Shown piece by piece: positions 10,201 through 16,926 of a stretch of 64,000 nt of DNA (position 1 is its first letter; the number at the start of each line of letters is the position of its first letter). Location: the NCBI RefSeq assembly GCF_900101875.1, contig NZ_FNAI01000001.1:930001-994000 (forward strand). Direction: 5' to 3'. Source of the stretch: Mucilaginibacter pineti. Its GTDB lineage: Bacteria; Bacteroidota; Bacteroidia; Sphingobacteriales; Sphingobacteriaceae. The position numbers were made by a program, and so were the translations under genes. The notes beneath the pieces were generated by a model that made no database searches, was not told where the DNA came from, and worked only from the letters and a program-made list of their open reading frames with translations.

Positions 10201-10567
10201 CCCGGCCAAAGGGCTTAATATTTATCGCCTGAAACTTAACTATATGTACGGAGAGATCACTTACTCAAAAAGCATAAGTATTAACGATATTGGTATTGCA
10301 AATAACCTTGTTAACAATTTAAACATCTTCCCCAACCCTACTGCGAACTCCATAAATTTCATGATGCCAGCTGATGCCAAAGGTAATACACCATCATATA
10401 ACGTACAGATTATTAACAGCGCGGGAAGTGTTTTGAAAAAAGTGGATTCATCAGCATCGCATTGGCAAAATGATGTAAGTAACTTATCACCGGGAACTTA
10501 TATTATACAGGTAACCAACAATGACGATAAAACTGTATGGGGCGTAAGTAAGTTTGTAAAAAAATAA
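7259..10567 (+). CDS. Large secreted protein with type IX (type A) C-terminal sorting domain
   Basis: A 1102-residue exported protein. Residues 1-27 form a signal peptide (hydrophobic core, cleavage likely near KPVFAA). The body is rich in Thr, Ser, Asn and Gly, begins with a YDWYGSAGDNAWANKANW segment typical of Bacteroidota surface proteins, and looks beta-rich throughout. The last 80 or so residues contain NIFPNPTANSINF, a GSVLKKV turn and LSPGTYIIQV. These are hallmarks of the T9SS type A sorting domain, which directs transport across the outer membrane and is then removed or anchored. No catalytic domain is recognised, so it could be an adhesin or matrix protein. The start at 7259 is supported by the strong ribosome site upstream. 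Confidence 0.88.
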   Translation: MGIFRLIALTFFFTLVISLTSKPVFAAVYDWYGSAGDNAWANKANWKVLGFLGVPGTASNAPGATDDVQIGVNQTFSSAPTISTSVSCKSLSFGTLQSSTLTVNGSLAVTGAIIQLPSAIQINLLSSNVITGTLAGSGTVTCTSLQAGDLITAFNINALSQNFIQFVSTVNSLTITGNINVYSTTYFATVVPLGFNNAAFYLRGGTATVTGQILTATGITGLLSIGTSTAIATFSVDVPTGSALNPTLKLTNTLPIDPSSINGSIDFYSNTGGTGIATTEYAGASAQTVYSNTAGKLDHSPSTYQNLTFSSAGQKNIQSGALLIAGNWSSAGGKVDAVATNPTVTFQGTTQSLTDGGSDSPNGVVFRNVIFKGGGTKTISSGNFAVNDIGILSVKESSALAAGGNLTLQSDAIGSASVDALPLGSSISGNVKVQRFIQGSSTSLSKRGYRFMSSSVYTATSLITGAKVFDFNYLLSSIYLSGAAGGGFNVTTTTNPSLYLYREDLVPLTGGFTTGSNYKGIAKINNTNLYDIGTQKRLTKTNVNDTTVNVPVGNGFLMFFRGDKTDNGTQTGTKTTLPYDFPENVTLTQVGNLNTGTVDVILWFRTDKLLSYTNNSLANALPRGHNFVGNPYPSTINWEKFNRASTLNQSSIYGANFPAAATAPMAIWFTNPSTHQFDAYIQKSGTITTADTTTTINPSALYTGAASNMIASGQGFFIQATAANQSLSFRETAKSTLQPTASNLLQLMSVHTPLAAIAVAPDPNPDADRGPDAVIALKMRMDSINTDEIAIGFNYKCSPLYINGEDAEDMGGNGALLSLSVLSADSVNLAISRVPLLKSTQQVYPLFVSAVNSGLYKLELSRQVNLPGVYEVWLKDAFTNDSLDMRTNKVYSFNIYKDQPATYGNKRFSLVVRPNQRLGLHLLNFTAARVTTGVKTTWLVENEADYTSFSLERSTDNGKTFESLDSTKSTAIGNYGFTDKFPAKGLNIYRLKLNYMYGEITYSKSISINDIGIANNLVNNLNIFPNPTANSINFMMPADAKGNTPSYNVQIINSAGSVLKKVDSSASHWQNDVSNLSPGTYIIQVTNNDDKTVWGVSKFVKK

Positions 10568-10581
10568 CGTAGCCAATGAAC

Positions 10582-11343
10582 CTAAAAAAAGCGTTTGATG
10601 CTATGCAGTTTATGTGTATGGCGTTTTAACTCTTCCGAGTAAATGCCTTTGTCATCTATCAGATCTATTTTTACTTTGCCTGATGCATGGATAATATGCT
10701 CGTTATTAAGCAGTATACCTACATGGGTCACCTTACCTTCGTCATTATCAAAAAAGGCTAAATCACCAAGTCGAGCTTGCTTAATATTATTTACAAGTAC
10801 ACCTTCATTTACCTGCTGACTGGCATCGCGCTTTATTTTTATTTTGTTAAGATTAAAAACAACTTGCGTAAAGCCCGAACAATCAATACCAAAATGAGTA
10901 CGGCCACCCCATAAATAAGGTGCATTTAAAAAAGACTTTGCTGTTGTCGCTATGTCTTCCCGTTCGCCTATTTCGCCAATAATTTCAAACTTATCGCCAC
11001 CAATGCGGCATCTTGTACCTTCCAAAAACGTAAGTGAGCTGCCGGCGGGTAAATAAATAACGCTATTGTCTGTAATTTTCCAGGCTTGTGTTACCGCTCT
11101 GTAGGTCAGAGGAATTTCGGTATGGATGAGATCTTTATAAGCTATATGACCCAACATAGCAAATTGCAGCCTGCCTATCCAGCCTGCATAGCTATCACTG
11201 CTGGTAATTATCTTTACCCACTTTTCTTTCCACTCCGTAATTTCAAATGCTTCGCCAAATAACACCTGCGACACCTGCTCGCTTCTGTCGTTAGGTTCGG
11301 CCCTAAGCGGAATAACCGCCAAGTTACAAATACCGTATTCCAT
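10582..11343 (-). CDS. NlpC/P60 (C40) cysteine peptidase with SH3-like domain
   Basis: Probable peptidoglycan gamma-D-glutamyl-diamino acid endopeptidase, 253 residues. The N-terminal half (about 1-75) resembles a bacterial SH3 domain (VIPLRAEPNDRSEQVSQVLFG, W..I..SSDSYAGWIGR). The C-terminal half carries the C40 catalytic blocks FGIDCSGFTQVVF (Cys) and KVTHVGILLNNEHIIHASG (His), preceded by the usual APYLWGGRT. No signal peptide is visible, although the family normally works on the wall. Either export is non-classical or the protein acts on imported or recycled muropeptides. It converges with the large secreted protein gene, only 14 bases away, and has no partner gene on its strand. Confidence 0.9.
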   Translation of the reverse strand: MEYGICNLAVIPLRAEPNDRSEQVSQVLFGEAFEITEWKEKWVKIITSSDSYAGWIGRLQFAMLGHIAYKDLIHTEIPLTYRAVTQAWKITDNSVIYLPAGSSLTFLEGTRCRIGGDKFEIIGEIGEREDIATTAKSFLNAPYLWGGRTHFGIDCSGFTQVVFNLNKIKIKRDASQQVNEGVLVNNIKQARLGDLAFFDNDEGKVTHVGILLNNEHIIHASGKVKIDLIDDKGIYSEELKRHTHKLHSIKRFF

Positions 11344-11515
11344 AGGATAAATGCAAAATAAATAAAAATCAATAATAAAGTAAGCACAAAATGCTTGTGC
11401 CTGGCTTATGGTTTATGAAATGTTAGCATTGCCAAAGGGGATACGGCAAACGATTATACGGATAATTTAGCGAAATTTTAATCTTACATTTAATTTATTG
11501 ACTTTATCACCCATA

Positions 11516-11549
11516 AAAAAGGGGAAACAGCATGCTGTTTCCCCTTTTT
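11516..11549 (-). terminator. Perfect palindromic terminator of the ferredoxin gene
   Basis: A 34-base perfect palindrome with a GC core GGGGAAACAGCATGCTGTTTCCCC, flanked by A and T runs that give a U tract on either strand. It lies just past the ferredoxin stop at 11569 and would terminate reverse transcription. It is symmetrical, so it could also work in the forward direction. Confidence 0.85.
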
Positions 11550-11568
11550 ATATTATTAAACGGAATTA

Positions 11569-11922
11569 TTATTCGTTCATGTGTAACCAATCTTTTTTGG
11601 CCAAAAGTTCTTCCTGGCTTTCACGGATATCTTCATCATCAACACAGCAATCAACCGGGCAAACGGCTGCACATTGAGGTTCGTCGTGAAAACCAACACA
11701 CTCGGTACACTTATCAGGTACTATATAATATATATCATCAGATAGAGCAGCCTGAGTTTCCTCGGCATTTAACGTATTACCATCGCCAAAATCAATAACT
11801 CCTTTAAGGCCGGTACCATCGCTAAAACGCCATGCTGCACCCGCATCATAAATAGCATTATTTGGGCATTCTGGCTCGCAAGCCCCACAGTTTATGCATT
11901 CATCGGTGATTTTAATCGCCAT
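11569..11922 (-). CDS. 2[4Fe-4S] ferredoxin
   Basis: A 117-residue electron carrier. The first cluster motif is CINCGACEPECP near the N terminus (CxxCxxCxxxCP). The second is CTECVGFHDEPQCAAVCP, which has the CxxC-x8-CxxxCP spacing of Allochromatium-type ferredoxins. The two motifs are separated by about 45 residues, longer than in minimal clostridial ferredoxins. The protein is acidic overall and has no signal peptide. It is divergent from the acyl-CoA reductase gene (101 bases between starts), which may share regulation and perhaps electrons with it. That functional link is inference. Confidence 0.95.
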   Translation of the reverse strand: MAIKITDECINCGACEPECPNNAIYDAGAAWRFSDGTGLKGVIDFGDGNTLNAEETQAALSDDIYYIVPDKCTECVGFHDEPQCAAVCPVDCCVDDEDIRESQEELLAKKDWLHMNE

Positions 11923-11975
11923 ATTTCTAAATATCTAATATTCTCAATTAACTTTGCCTGTAATTAACAAGCGCA

Positions 11976-11983
11976 CAAATATA
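11976..11983 (-). promoter_or_regulatory. Bacteroidota -7 box for the ferredoxin gene
   Basis: On the reverse strand the sequence reads TATATTTG, a full match to the TAnnTTTG -7 consensus of Bacteroidota sigma factors. It lies about 54 bases before the ferredoxin ATG. No convincing TTTG -33 box sits at the usual distance, so the call rests on one element. Confidence 0.4.
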
Positions 11984-12023
11984 ACAAAAAAAGGCTTTAA
12001 GGGTTTAGTCACCTACCATATAT

Positions 12024-13049
12024 ATGTCAAAATTTAGTATAAAAAATTCTATAAAATCATTTTCAAGCTTAGGAAAGGCGTTAATTGAACCCGATGCGCC
12101 ATTAATGACCATAATTGAAGATGAGCGCCATTACAATGCATGGTTTACGCCAGAAAGTGTTCTGCGGGCTGTAACAGCCTTGGGTAAAATGCTAAACGAA
12201 GCTGATTTACAAGTCTGGTTAGCTAAATATGAAATTAACGAAGCCTCCCCCGTTAAAAAAGTGGGACTTATTTTGGCCGGCAATATTCCCCTGGTAGGTT
12301 TTCATGATGTACTTTGCGTACTGGCCTCAGGTAATCACGCACTCATCAAAACCTCGTCACAAGATGCCCGCTTAATTAAGTTTATTTTAGAAAAACTGGT
12401 AGCTATTGATGAGAGCTTTGCCACACAATTTAGTTTTGTTGACAGGTTGGCCGATTTTGATGCCATTATAGCAACCGGCAGTAACAACAGTTCGCGCTAT
12501 TTTGATTACTATTTTGGCAAGGTTCCCAACATCATCCGCAAAAACCGCAATAGTATAGCCTTGCTTACCGGTAATGAAACGGCAGAAGAGCTGTTTAATC
12601 TGGGCCACGATATTTTTGATTACTACGGCTTAGGCTGCCGAAATGTGAGCAAATTACTGGTGCCGGCGGGGTATAACTTTAACTTCTTTTTCGAATCGAT
12701 AGAGGATCATAAAGCTATTATCCATCATCATAAATACAATAACAATTACGATTATAACAAATCTATTTACCTTGTAAACAGTGTTAAGCATCTTGATAAC
12801 GGCTTTTTGATGGTAAAGGAAGACGAAAAAATAGCATCGCCGCTGGCCGTTTTATATTTTAGCTATTATGATACACTCACATCGGCACAGGAACTACTGG
12901 CACAGCAAACCGAGAATATACAATGTATTGTTACATCGGCAGGCATCAGTACTTTAAACCAAACGGTTGGTTTTGGCCAAAGCCAGCAACCCGCATTATG
13001 GGATTATGCCGATGGTATTGATACGATGGATTTTTTGTCAAATCTTTAA
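12024..13049 (+). CDS. LuxC-family acyl-CoA reductase
   Basis: A 341-residue member of the LuxC/acyl-CoA reductase branch of the aldehyde dehydrogenase superfamily. The visible blocks are the Rossmann strand VGLILAGNIPLVGFHDVL, ALIKTSSQDA, ATGSNNSSRYFDYYFGK, IIRKNRNSIALLTGNE and YYGLGCRNVSKLLVP, whose Cys is the likely catalytic thiol. Members reduce acyl-CoA or acyl thioesters to aldehydes. The natural substrate here is unknown, and LuxD/LuxE partners are absent. It is divergent from a ferredoxin gene and leads a forward run with a 67-residue protein and an FtsE-like ATPase. Confidence 0.85.
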   Translation: MSKFSIKNSIKSFSSLGKALIEPDAPLMTIIEDERHYNAWFTPESVLRAVTALGKMLNEADLQVWLAKYEINEASPVKKVGLILAGNIPLVGFHDVLCVLASGNHALIKTSSQDARLIKFILEKLVAIDESFATQFSFVDRLADFDAIIATGSNNSSRYFDYYFGKVPNIIRKNRNSIALLTGNETAEELFNLGHDIFDYYGLGCRNVSKLLVPAGYNFNFFFESIEDHKAIIHHHKYNNNYDYNKSIYLVNSVKHLDNGFLMVKEDEKIASPLAVLYFSYYDTLTSAQELLAQQTENIQCIVTSAGISTLNQTVGFGQSQQPALWDYADGIDTMDFLSNL

Positions 13050-13069
13050 AATTACAATACCTTTGGTTC

Positions 13070-13154
13070 TTGAGGCGAAAGCCGAAAGGTTAAAGGCTAA
13101 AGGTTATGATCTGATGCAAAAACCTTTCGCCTTTAACCTTTAAGCTTTAACCTC
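13070..13154. repeat. Long imperfect inverted repeat upstream of the 67-residue gene
   Basis: The core arms AAAGGTTAAAGGC.. (13085-13105) and 13121-13141 match in 20 of 21 positions. Pairing continues outward (13071-13087 against the region ending about 13154) at about 13 of 17, giving a hairpin of more than 30 pairs. The arms consist of repeated GGTTAAAGGC-like words. It fills almost the whole spacer. Confidence 0.65.
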
Positions 13155-13159
13155 AAAAA

Positions 13160-13363
13160 ATGTATATAATAAAAGTCAAAGGCGTTGCCAAAATACCCGA
13201 TTATGTACAGCTTAGGGATGATAAGTTTACACTGCTGGCTTACTTTAGGGTTGACAGGCCCGACAAATCGCTGGATAAGGTGGGGCTGGCCGATAAGGCA
13301 GAATACATTATGAATATTATTAAAGACCTTCCCTTTGGACAGATCTTAAAATTAGAGCTATAA
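13160..13363 (+). CDS. Small conserved-type protein of unknown function
   Basis: A 67-residue protein beginning MYIIKVKGVAKIPDYVQLRD and ending KDLPFGQILKLEL. No signal peptide, membrane helix or known motif is visible. It is charged, with alternating hydrophobic residues that suggest a small alpha/beta fold. It is accepted as a gene because it fills the space between two clear genes, ends 5 bases before the FtsE-like ATPase start, and has composition like its neighbours. The tight spacing suggests co-translation with the ATPase. I cannot name a family. Confidence 0.75.
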   Translation: MYIIKVKGVAKIPDYVQLRDDKFTLLAYFRVDRPDKSLDKVGLADKAEYIMNIIKDLPFGQILKLEL

Positions 13364-13368
13364 AAAAG

Positions 13369-14049
13369 ATGATCGGAAACTCTATTATAAAACTAAACGG
13401 TGTTGATATTTTCCAACAGGCACACTTAGTATTATCCAACGTTAACCTGCATGTTGATAAAGGCGATTTTGTATGGCTCATTGGCCAAACCGGATCTGGC
13501 AAAAGCAGCCTGCTTAAAGTAATTTACGGCGATCTGAACATAAAAAATGGTACAGGCCACGCGTGTGGTTACGAGTTGAGCAAGTTGGCGTCAAAGGATG
13601 TACCGTATCTGCGCCGTAAGCTGGGTATAGTTTTTCAGGATTTTCAATTGCTCACAGACCGTTCAATAGAGCAAAACCTGCATTTTGTTATGCGGGCCAC
13701 TGGCTGGACCGATAAAAAACTAATAGCTGAGCGTACGCTTGATGTATTGGAAAAAGTTGGCTTGCGGTCAAAATTAAAAAAAATGCCGCATGAGATTTCC
13801 GGCGGCGAGCAACAGCGTGTGGTTATTGCCCGTGCCCTGCTAAACGATCCCGAAATTATTCTGGCCGATGAACCAACCGGTAACCTTGACCCGGAAACAT
13901 CTGAGGAAATTGTATTACTGCTGAAACAAATCAGTCAATCGGGTACAGCGGTACTTATTGCCACACATGATTATCACATCATCCGCACTTTCCCTTCGCG
14001 CATTATTAAATGTGAGAATGGTAAGGTTTTGGAGGATGCCGTGATATAA
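13369..14049 (+). CDS. ftsE: FtsE-type ABC transporter ATP-binding protein
   Basis: A 226-residue ABC ATPase. It shows Walker [10 protein letters not shown], the Q loop [10 protein letters not shown], the signature [15 protein letters not shown], Walker [17 protein letters not shown] and the switch His in IATHDYHI. The FQDFQLL and GNLDP forms and the short length fit the FtsE/LolD group. FtsE works with the membrane protein FtsX to drive cell-wall hydrolase activation at division. No ftsX gene is adjacent. The reverse strand also lacks a candidate within several kilobases, so the partner must be elsewhere. The symbol is therefore tentative, since LolD-like ATPases are similar in sequence. Confidence 0.8.
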   Translation: MIGNSIIKLNGVDIFQQAHLVLSNVNLHVDKGDFVWLIGQTGSGKSSLLKVIYGDLNIKNGTGHACGYELSKLASKDVPYLRRKLGIVFQDFQLLTDRSIEQNLHFVMRATGWTDKKLIAERTLDVLEKVGLRSKLKKMPHEISGGEQQRVVIARALLNDPEIILADEPTGNLDPETSEEIVLLLKQISQSGTAVLIATHDYHIIRTFPSRIIKCENGKVLEDAVI

Positions 14050-14057
14050 TTACCTGA

Positions 14058-14137
14058 ATCAGGATTTTCAGAATTTAAGAATGGGCAGAATTATTAACTG
14101 ATTGTTCTCTTGATCCCTGAATTCTGAAAATCCTGAT
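14058..14137. repeat. 18-base inverted repeat after the FtsE-like gene
   Basis: ATCAGGATTTTCAGAATT (14058-14075) has a perfect inverted copy at 14120-14137, with a 44-base loop. It starts 8 bases after the ATPase stop. There is no U tract after the right arm. It may act as an mRNA 3' end structure, or belong to the same class of spacer palindromes as those in the his operon. Confidence 0.6.
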
Positions 14138-14151
14138 CCAGACAACCCATC

Positions 14152-14258
14152 CTGACAAAATTCACCTGTCACTCCTGCATAAAAGGTGCCACTCTTGCCT
14201 TGTATGAAACATACCACTGACAGCTTGTCGGCTTTACGGCAATGGCAGGATACTTGAT
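14152..14258 (+). promoter_or_regulatory. Candidate sigma-54-like promoter and operators of grpE
   Basis: TGGCAG-GATAC-TTGAT (14243-14258) matches the -24/-12 sigma-54 layout with exact spacing. The -12 element reads TTGA instead of TTGC. Just upstream is the near-palindrome CTGACAGCTTGTCGG (14217-14231). Further up are two 12-base direct repeats, TGTCACTCCTGC (14167) and TGCCACTCTTGC (14187), 10/12 identical and spaced exactly 20 bases (two helix turns). No CIRCE element is seen. The reading is an inference from spacing and symmetry. Confidence 0.45.
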
Positions 14259-14272
14259 TGGCACTATCAGCT

Positions 14273-14875
14273 ATGAAATTTAACGATATGTTGAAGAAAA
14301 AGAAGAAAGAAAATATGGATACCCCTGAAAACATAAACGATGTGAACCAGGATAATATAACTGACGACACACAGGAACAAGCGCAACAAACCGAAACCAT
14401 TGAGGCAGAACCGGTTGCAGGCCCTACTGCCGAGGATAAACTGAAAGATGAACTGGCGCAAGCCAATGACAAATATCTGCGTTTATACGCCGAGTTTGAC
14501 AATTTTAGAAGACGCACCCAAAAAGAACGCGTTGAAGCCCGCGAAACCGAAGGCAAAGAGCTTATAGTAGCTTTGTTACCCGTATTGGATGATTTTGAGC
14601 GCGCGCAACGTTCAATGGAAAAAGCTACAGACATAGCCCCCATTAAGGAAGGTGTTACGCTGATACAAAATAAATTAAAAAACATACTTACGCAAAAAGG
14701 CCTCAAAGAAATGGAATCAATAGGAACGCCATTTGATGCCGACCTGCAGGAAGCCATTACAAATATACCCGCCCCTACCGATGACCTTAAAGGCAAGGTT
14801 ATTGATGAAATGGAAAAAGGCTACACCCTGAAAGACAGGGTTATCCGTTTTGCTAAGGTAATTGTAGGAGCGTAA
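14273..14875 (+). CDS. grpE: Nucleotide exchange factor GrpE
   Basis: Cochaperone that releases ADP from DnaK. The protein has a charged Lys-rich start (KKKKKENMD), an acidic glutamine-rich disordered segment, a long helical dimerisation region (LKDELAQANDKYLRLYAEFDNFRRRTQKERVEAR) and the C-terminal beta domain (GTPFDADLQEAI...GYTLKDRVIRFAKVIVGA). The start is uncertain: in-frame ATGs lie at 14273, 14288 and 14315, and a TTG lies at 14258. If the sigma-54-like promoter is real, transcription starts near 14268-14272, which would favour 14288 or 14315. dnaJ follows after a spacer, while dnaK is not in the window. Confidence 0.93.
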   Translation: MKFNDMLKKKKKENMDTPENINDVNQDNITDDTQEQAQQTETIEAEPVAGPTAEDKLKDELAQANDKYLRLYAEFDNFRRRTQKERVEARETEGKELIVALLPVLDDFERAQRSMEKATDIAPIKEGVTLIQNKLKNILTQKGLKEMESIGTPFDADLQEAITNIPAPTDDLKGKVIDEMEKGYTLKDRVIRFAKVIVGA

Positions 14876-14883
14876 ATTAATTA

Positions 14884-15031
14884 TTGAATTATTGAGGGAT
14901 TGAATTATTGAGTTTTCATTTTCATTCACCACTAATTCGTCAACTCAACAAGATCACATAAGATTGAAGGTTTGAATTAACTGTTTTATACATTCATTAA
15001 AAATCAGTAATTCAATAATTCAGTAATTCAA
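14884..15031. repeat. Inverted repeat at the two ends of the grpE-dnaJ spacer
   Basis: The arms at 14884-14910 and 15005-15031 match in 22 of 27 positions. Each is itself a tandem run of TTGAATTA-type words. The spacer is 166 bases and contains no gene. The right arm ends about 10 bases before the dnaJ start, so pairing could affect dnaJ translation. Confidence 0.5.
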
Positions 15032-15041
15032 CATTAAAAAT

Positions 15042-16214
15042 ATGGCTAAAAGAGATTATTACGATATACTGGGTGTTGCCAAGGGCTCCAATGCTGATGA
15101 GATAAAGAAAGCATATCGTAAAATGGCTATTAAATATCACCCGGATAAAAACGAGGGCGATAAAGCGGCTGAAGAAAAATTTAAGGAAGCTGCTGAAGCT
15201 TACGAAGTTTTAAGCAATACCGAAAAACGCCAACGTTATGACCAGTTTGGTCATGCGGCTAATGCATCATCACCAAATGGCGGTGGTGGTTACGGTGGCC
15301 AGGGTATGAACATGGATGATATATTTAGCCAGTTCGGTGATATCTTTGGCGGCGGCAGTCCATTTGAAGGCTTTTTTGGCGGCGGTGGTCGTCAAGGCGG
15401 CGGTGCTGGCGGCAGGCGTGTTGCCCGTGGAAGCAATCTGCGTATTAAAGTACGTTTAACCCTCGAAGAAATTGCCAACGGTGCCGAAAAGAAAATAAAA
15501 GTTAACAAACAGATCATCTGTAAAACCTGCGACGGATCTGGCGCTAAGGATAAAGCATCATTCCAAACATGTAAAACGTGCGGAGGTTCGGGTGCGGTGC
15601 GCCGGGTAACCAATACAATTTTGGGTCAGATGCAAACTACCAGCACCTGCCCTACCTGTAACGGCGAAGGCTCAACCATCCTGTCAAAATGTAATGTTTG
15701 CCATGGCGATGGTGTTGTACGCGGCGAAGAGTTGATTACTATAAATGTACCAGCCGGCGTAAGTGAAGGCATGCAGTTAAGCATGAGTGGCAAAGGTAAC
15801 GCTGCCCCACGCGGCGGTGTACCGGGCGACTTGATCATCCTGATAGAAGAAGTTCCGCATGAAACCCTCAAACGCGATGGTAACAACGTAATATATGATT
15901 TGCATGTAAACTTTGTGGATGCCACTTTAGGTACCACTGTTGAGGTACCCACTATAGATGGTAAGGCGAAGATCAAAATAGATCCTGGAACCCAGGGCGG
16001 CAAAATATTGCGTCTGAAAGGTAAAGGCGTGCCGGAAGTGAACTCGTACCATCGTGGAGATCAATTGGTACACATCAACATCTGGACACCAAAGGCAATA
16101 AGCAAAGAAGAACGCGATATACTTGAAAAACTACAGGCGTCACCTAACTTCAAACCCAATCCCGGTAAAAACGAAAAAAGCTTTTTCGACAGGATGAAGG
16201 AATATTTTGAGTAA
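15042..16214 (+). CDS. dnaJ: Chaperone protein DnaJ
   Basis: Full-length type I Hsp40 of 390 residues that delivers substrates to DnaK and stimulates its ATPase. Domains in order: the J domain (about 1-70) with the HPD motif in [10 protein letters not shown]; a Gly/Phe region (about 75-125) rich in GGGG; a zinc domain with four CxxCxGxG repeats ([32 protein letters not shown]); and the C-terminal substrate-binding barrel (about 220-360) with [23 protein letters not shown]. It follows grpE. A strong terminator lies just after it. Confidence 0.97.
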   Translation: MAKRDYYDILGVAKGSNADEIKKAYRKMAIKYHPDKNEGDKAAEEKFKEAAEAYEVLSNTEKRQRYDQFGHAANASSPNGGGGYGGQGMNMDDIFSQFGDIFGGGSPFEGFFGGGGRQGGGAGGRRVARGSNLRIKVRLTLEEIANGAEKKIKVNKQIICKTCDGSGAKDKASFQTCKTCGGSGAVRRVTNTILGQMQTTSTCPTCNGEGSTILSKCNVCHGDGVVRGEELITINVPAGVSEGMQLSMSGKGNAAPRGGVPGDLIILIEEVPHETLKRDGNNVIYDLHVNFVDATLGTTVEVPTIDGKAKIKIDPGTQGGKILRLKGKGVPEVNSYHRGDQLVHINIWTPKAISKEERDILEKLQASPNFKPNPGKNEKSFFDRMKEYFE

Positions 16215-16248
16215 GGCTTAAAGCCAAAGGCGGAAAGCTGAAAGCATT

Positions 16249-16281
16249 AAAAGCCCGGGGTTGTTATGACTCCGGGCTTTT
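16249..16281 (+). terminator. Rho-independent terminator after dnaJ
   Basis: AAAAGCCCGG pairs with CCGGGCTTTT around a loop of about 13 bases, followed by TTTTTGTTTTTT. It lies 35 bases after the dnaJ stop and 60 bases before the next gene, so it ends the grpE-dnaJ unit. Confidence 0.85.
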
Positions 16282-16342
16282 TGTTTTTTGCACTATAGAG
16301 AGAACTCCATTTTCTAATTATCTTAGGCCAAAATCAGAGAGT

Positions 16343-16861
16343 ATGCCCCTTAGGTTATTCCACATCAGCGAGCAGCCCGGAATAGAACTATTTGAGCCCC
16401 GACCGTCACCATCTGTATTTGAACAGATTGAGGATGATGTCGTATTTGCCATATCAGACCGGTTACTGCATAATTATTTGTTGCCGCGCGAATGCCCGAG
16501 AGTAACTTATTATGCATCTGCCAATACCTCAGCTGCCGATAAGGCCAAGTTTTGGGGTTCGTCCAATGCTCATTATATCATTACTGTAGAGCGCGCGTGG
16601 TATCAGCGCGTTGCGGATACAACGCTTTATTGTTACGAGTTCCCTACAGATAACTTTACGATCATTGATGAGTGTGCCGGGTATTATGTATCATATTTGT
16701 CGGTAGAACCAATTGCAGAACGCGTCATATCAAACCCCATAACGGAAATACTGAAAGGTAACGTTGAACTCAGATTTACGCCAAATCTTAAGGAATTAGC
16801 TGCGGCCGTGGCTAATTCGACCCTTAATTTTTCCCTGATAAGAATGCGGAACGCACTTTGA
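16343..16861 (+). CDS. DUF6886-like protein
   Basis: A 172-residue protein whose N terminus LRLFHISEQPGIELFEPRPSP, followed by VFAISDRLLHNYLLPRECPRVTYYAS, resembles from memory the DUF6886 family. That family has a compact alpha/beta fold with an H-S-E-x-P start and a PR(D/E)CPR motif. The function is unknown; the shape recalls small ADP-ribosyltransferase-like folds, but that is speculation. No signal peptide or membrane segment is visible. It stands alone between the dnaJ terminator and a convergent peptidase gene. Confidence 0.7.
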   Translation: MPLRLFHISEQPGIELFEPRPSPSVFEQIEDDVVFAISDRLLHNYLLPRECPRVTYYASANTSAADKAKFWGSSNAHYIITVERAWYQRVADTTLYCYEFPTDNFTIIDECAGYYVSYLSVEPIAERVISNPITEILKGNVELRFTPNLKELAAAVANSTLNFSLIRMRNAL

Positions 16862-16870
16862 ACTGGATAA

Positions 16871-16913
16871 AAAAGAAAGCCTGCAAATCGATGAATTTTG
16901 CAGGCTTTCTTTT
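16871..16913. terminator. Bidirectional terminator between convergent genes
   Basis: AAAAGAAAGCCTGCAAA (16871-16887) and its perfect inverted copy (16897-16913) form a 17-pair stem with a 9-base loop and A/T runs at both ends. It lies between the DUF6886-like gene and the S9 peptidase gene, whose stops face each other, and serves both. Confidence 0.9.
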
Positions 16914-16926
16914 AAGTTTGGTTAAG

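Noticed and set aside
11532..11798. Forward open frame opposite the ferredoxin gene
   Set aside because: It begins in the terminator palindrome and runs over the cysteine motifs of a clear reverse ferredoxin.
14258..14272. TTG start codon for grpE at 14258
   Set aside because: It overlaps the candidate -12 promoter element, and in-frame ATGs with a typical charged GrpE start follow.
14068..14796. A 242-residue reverse open frame opposite grpE
   Set aside because: It is Ser-rich low-complexity sequence from the complement of grpE and its control region. It has no domain and no ribosome site.
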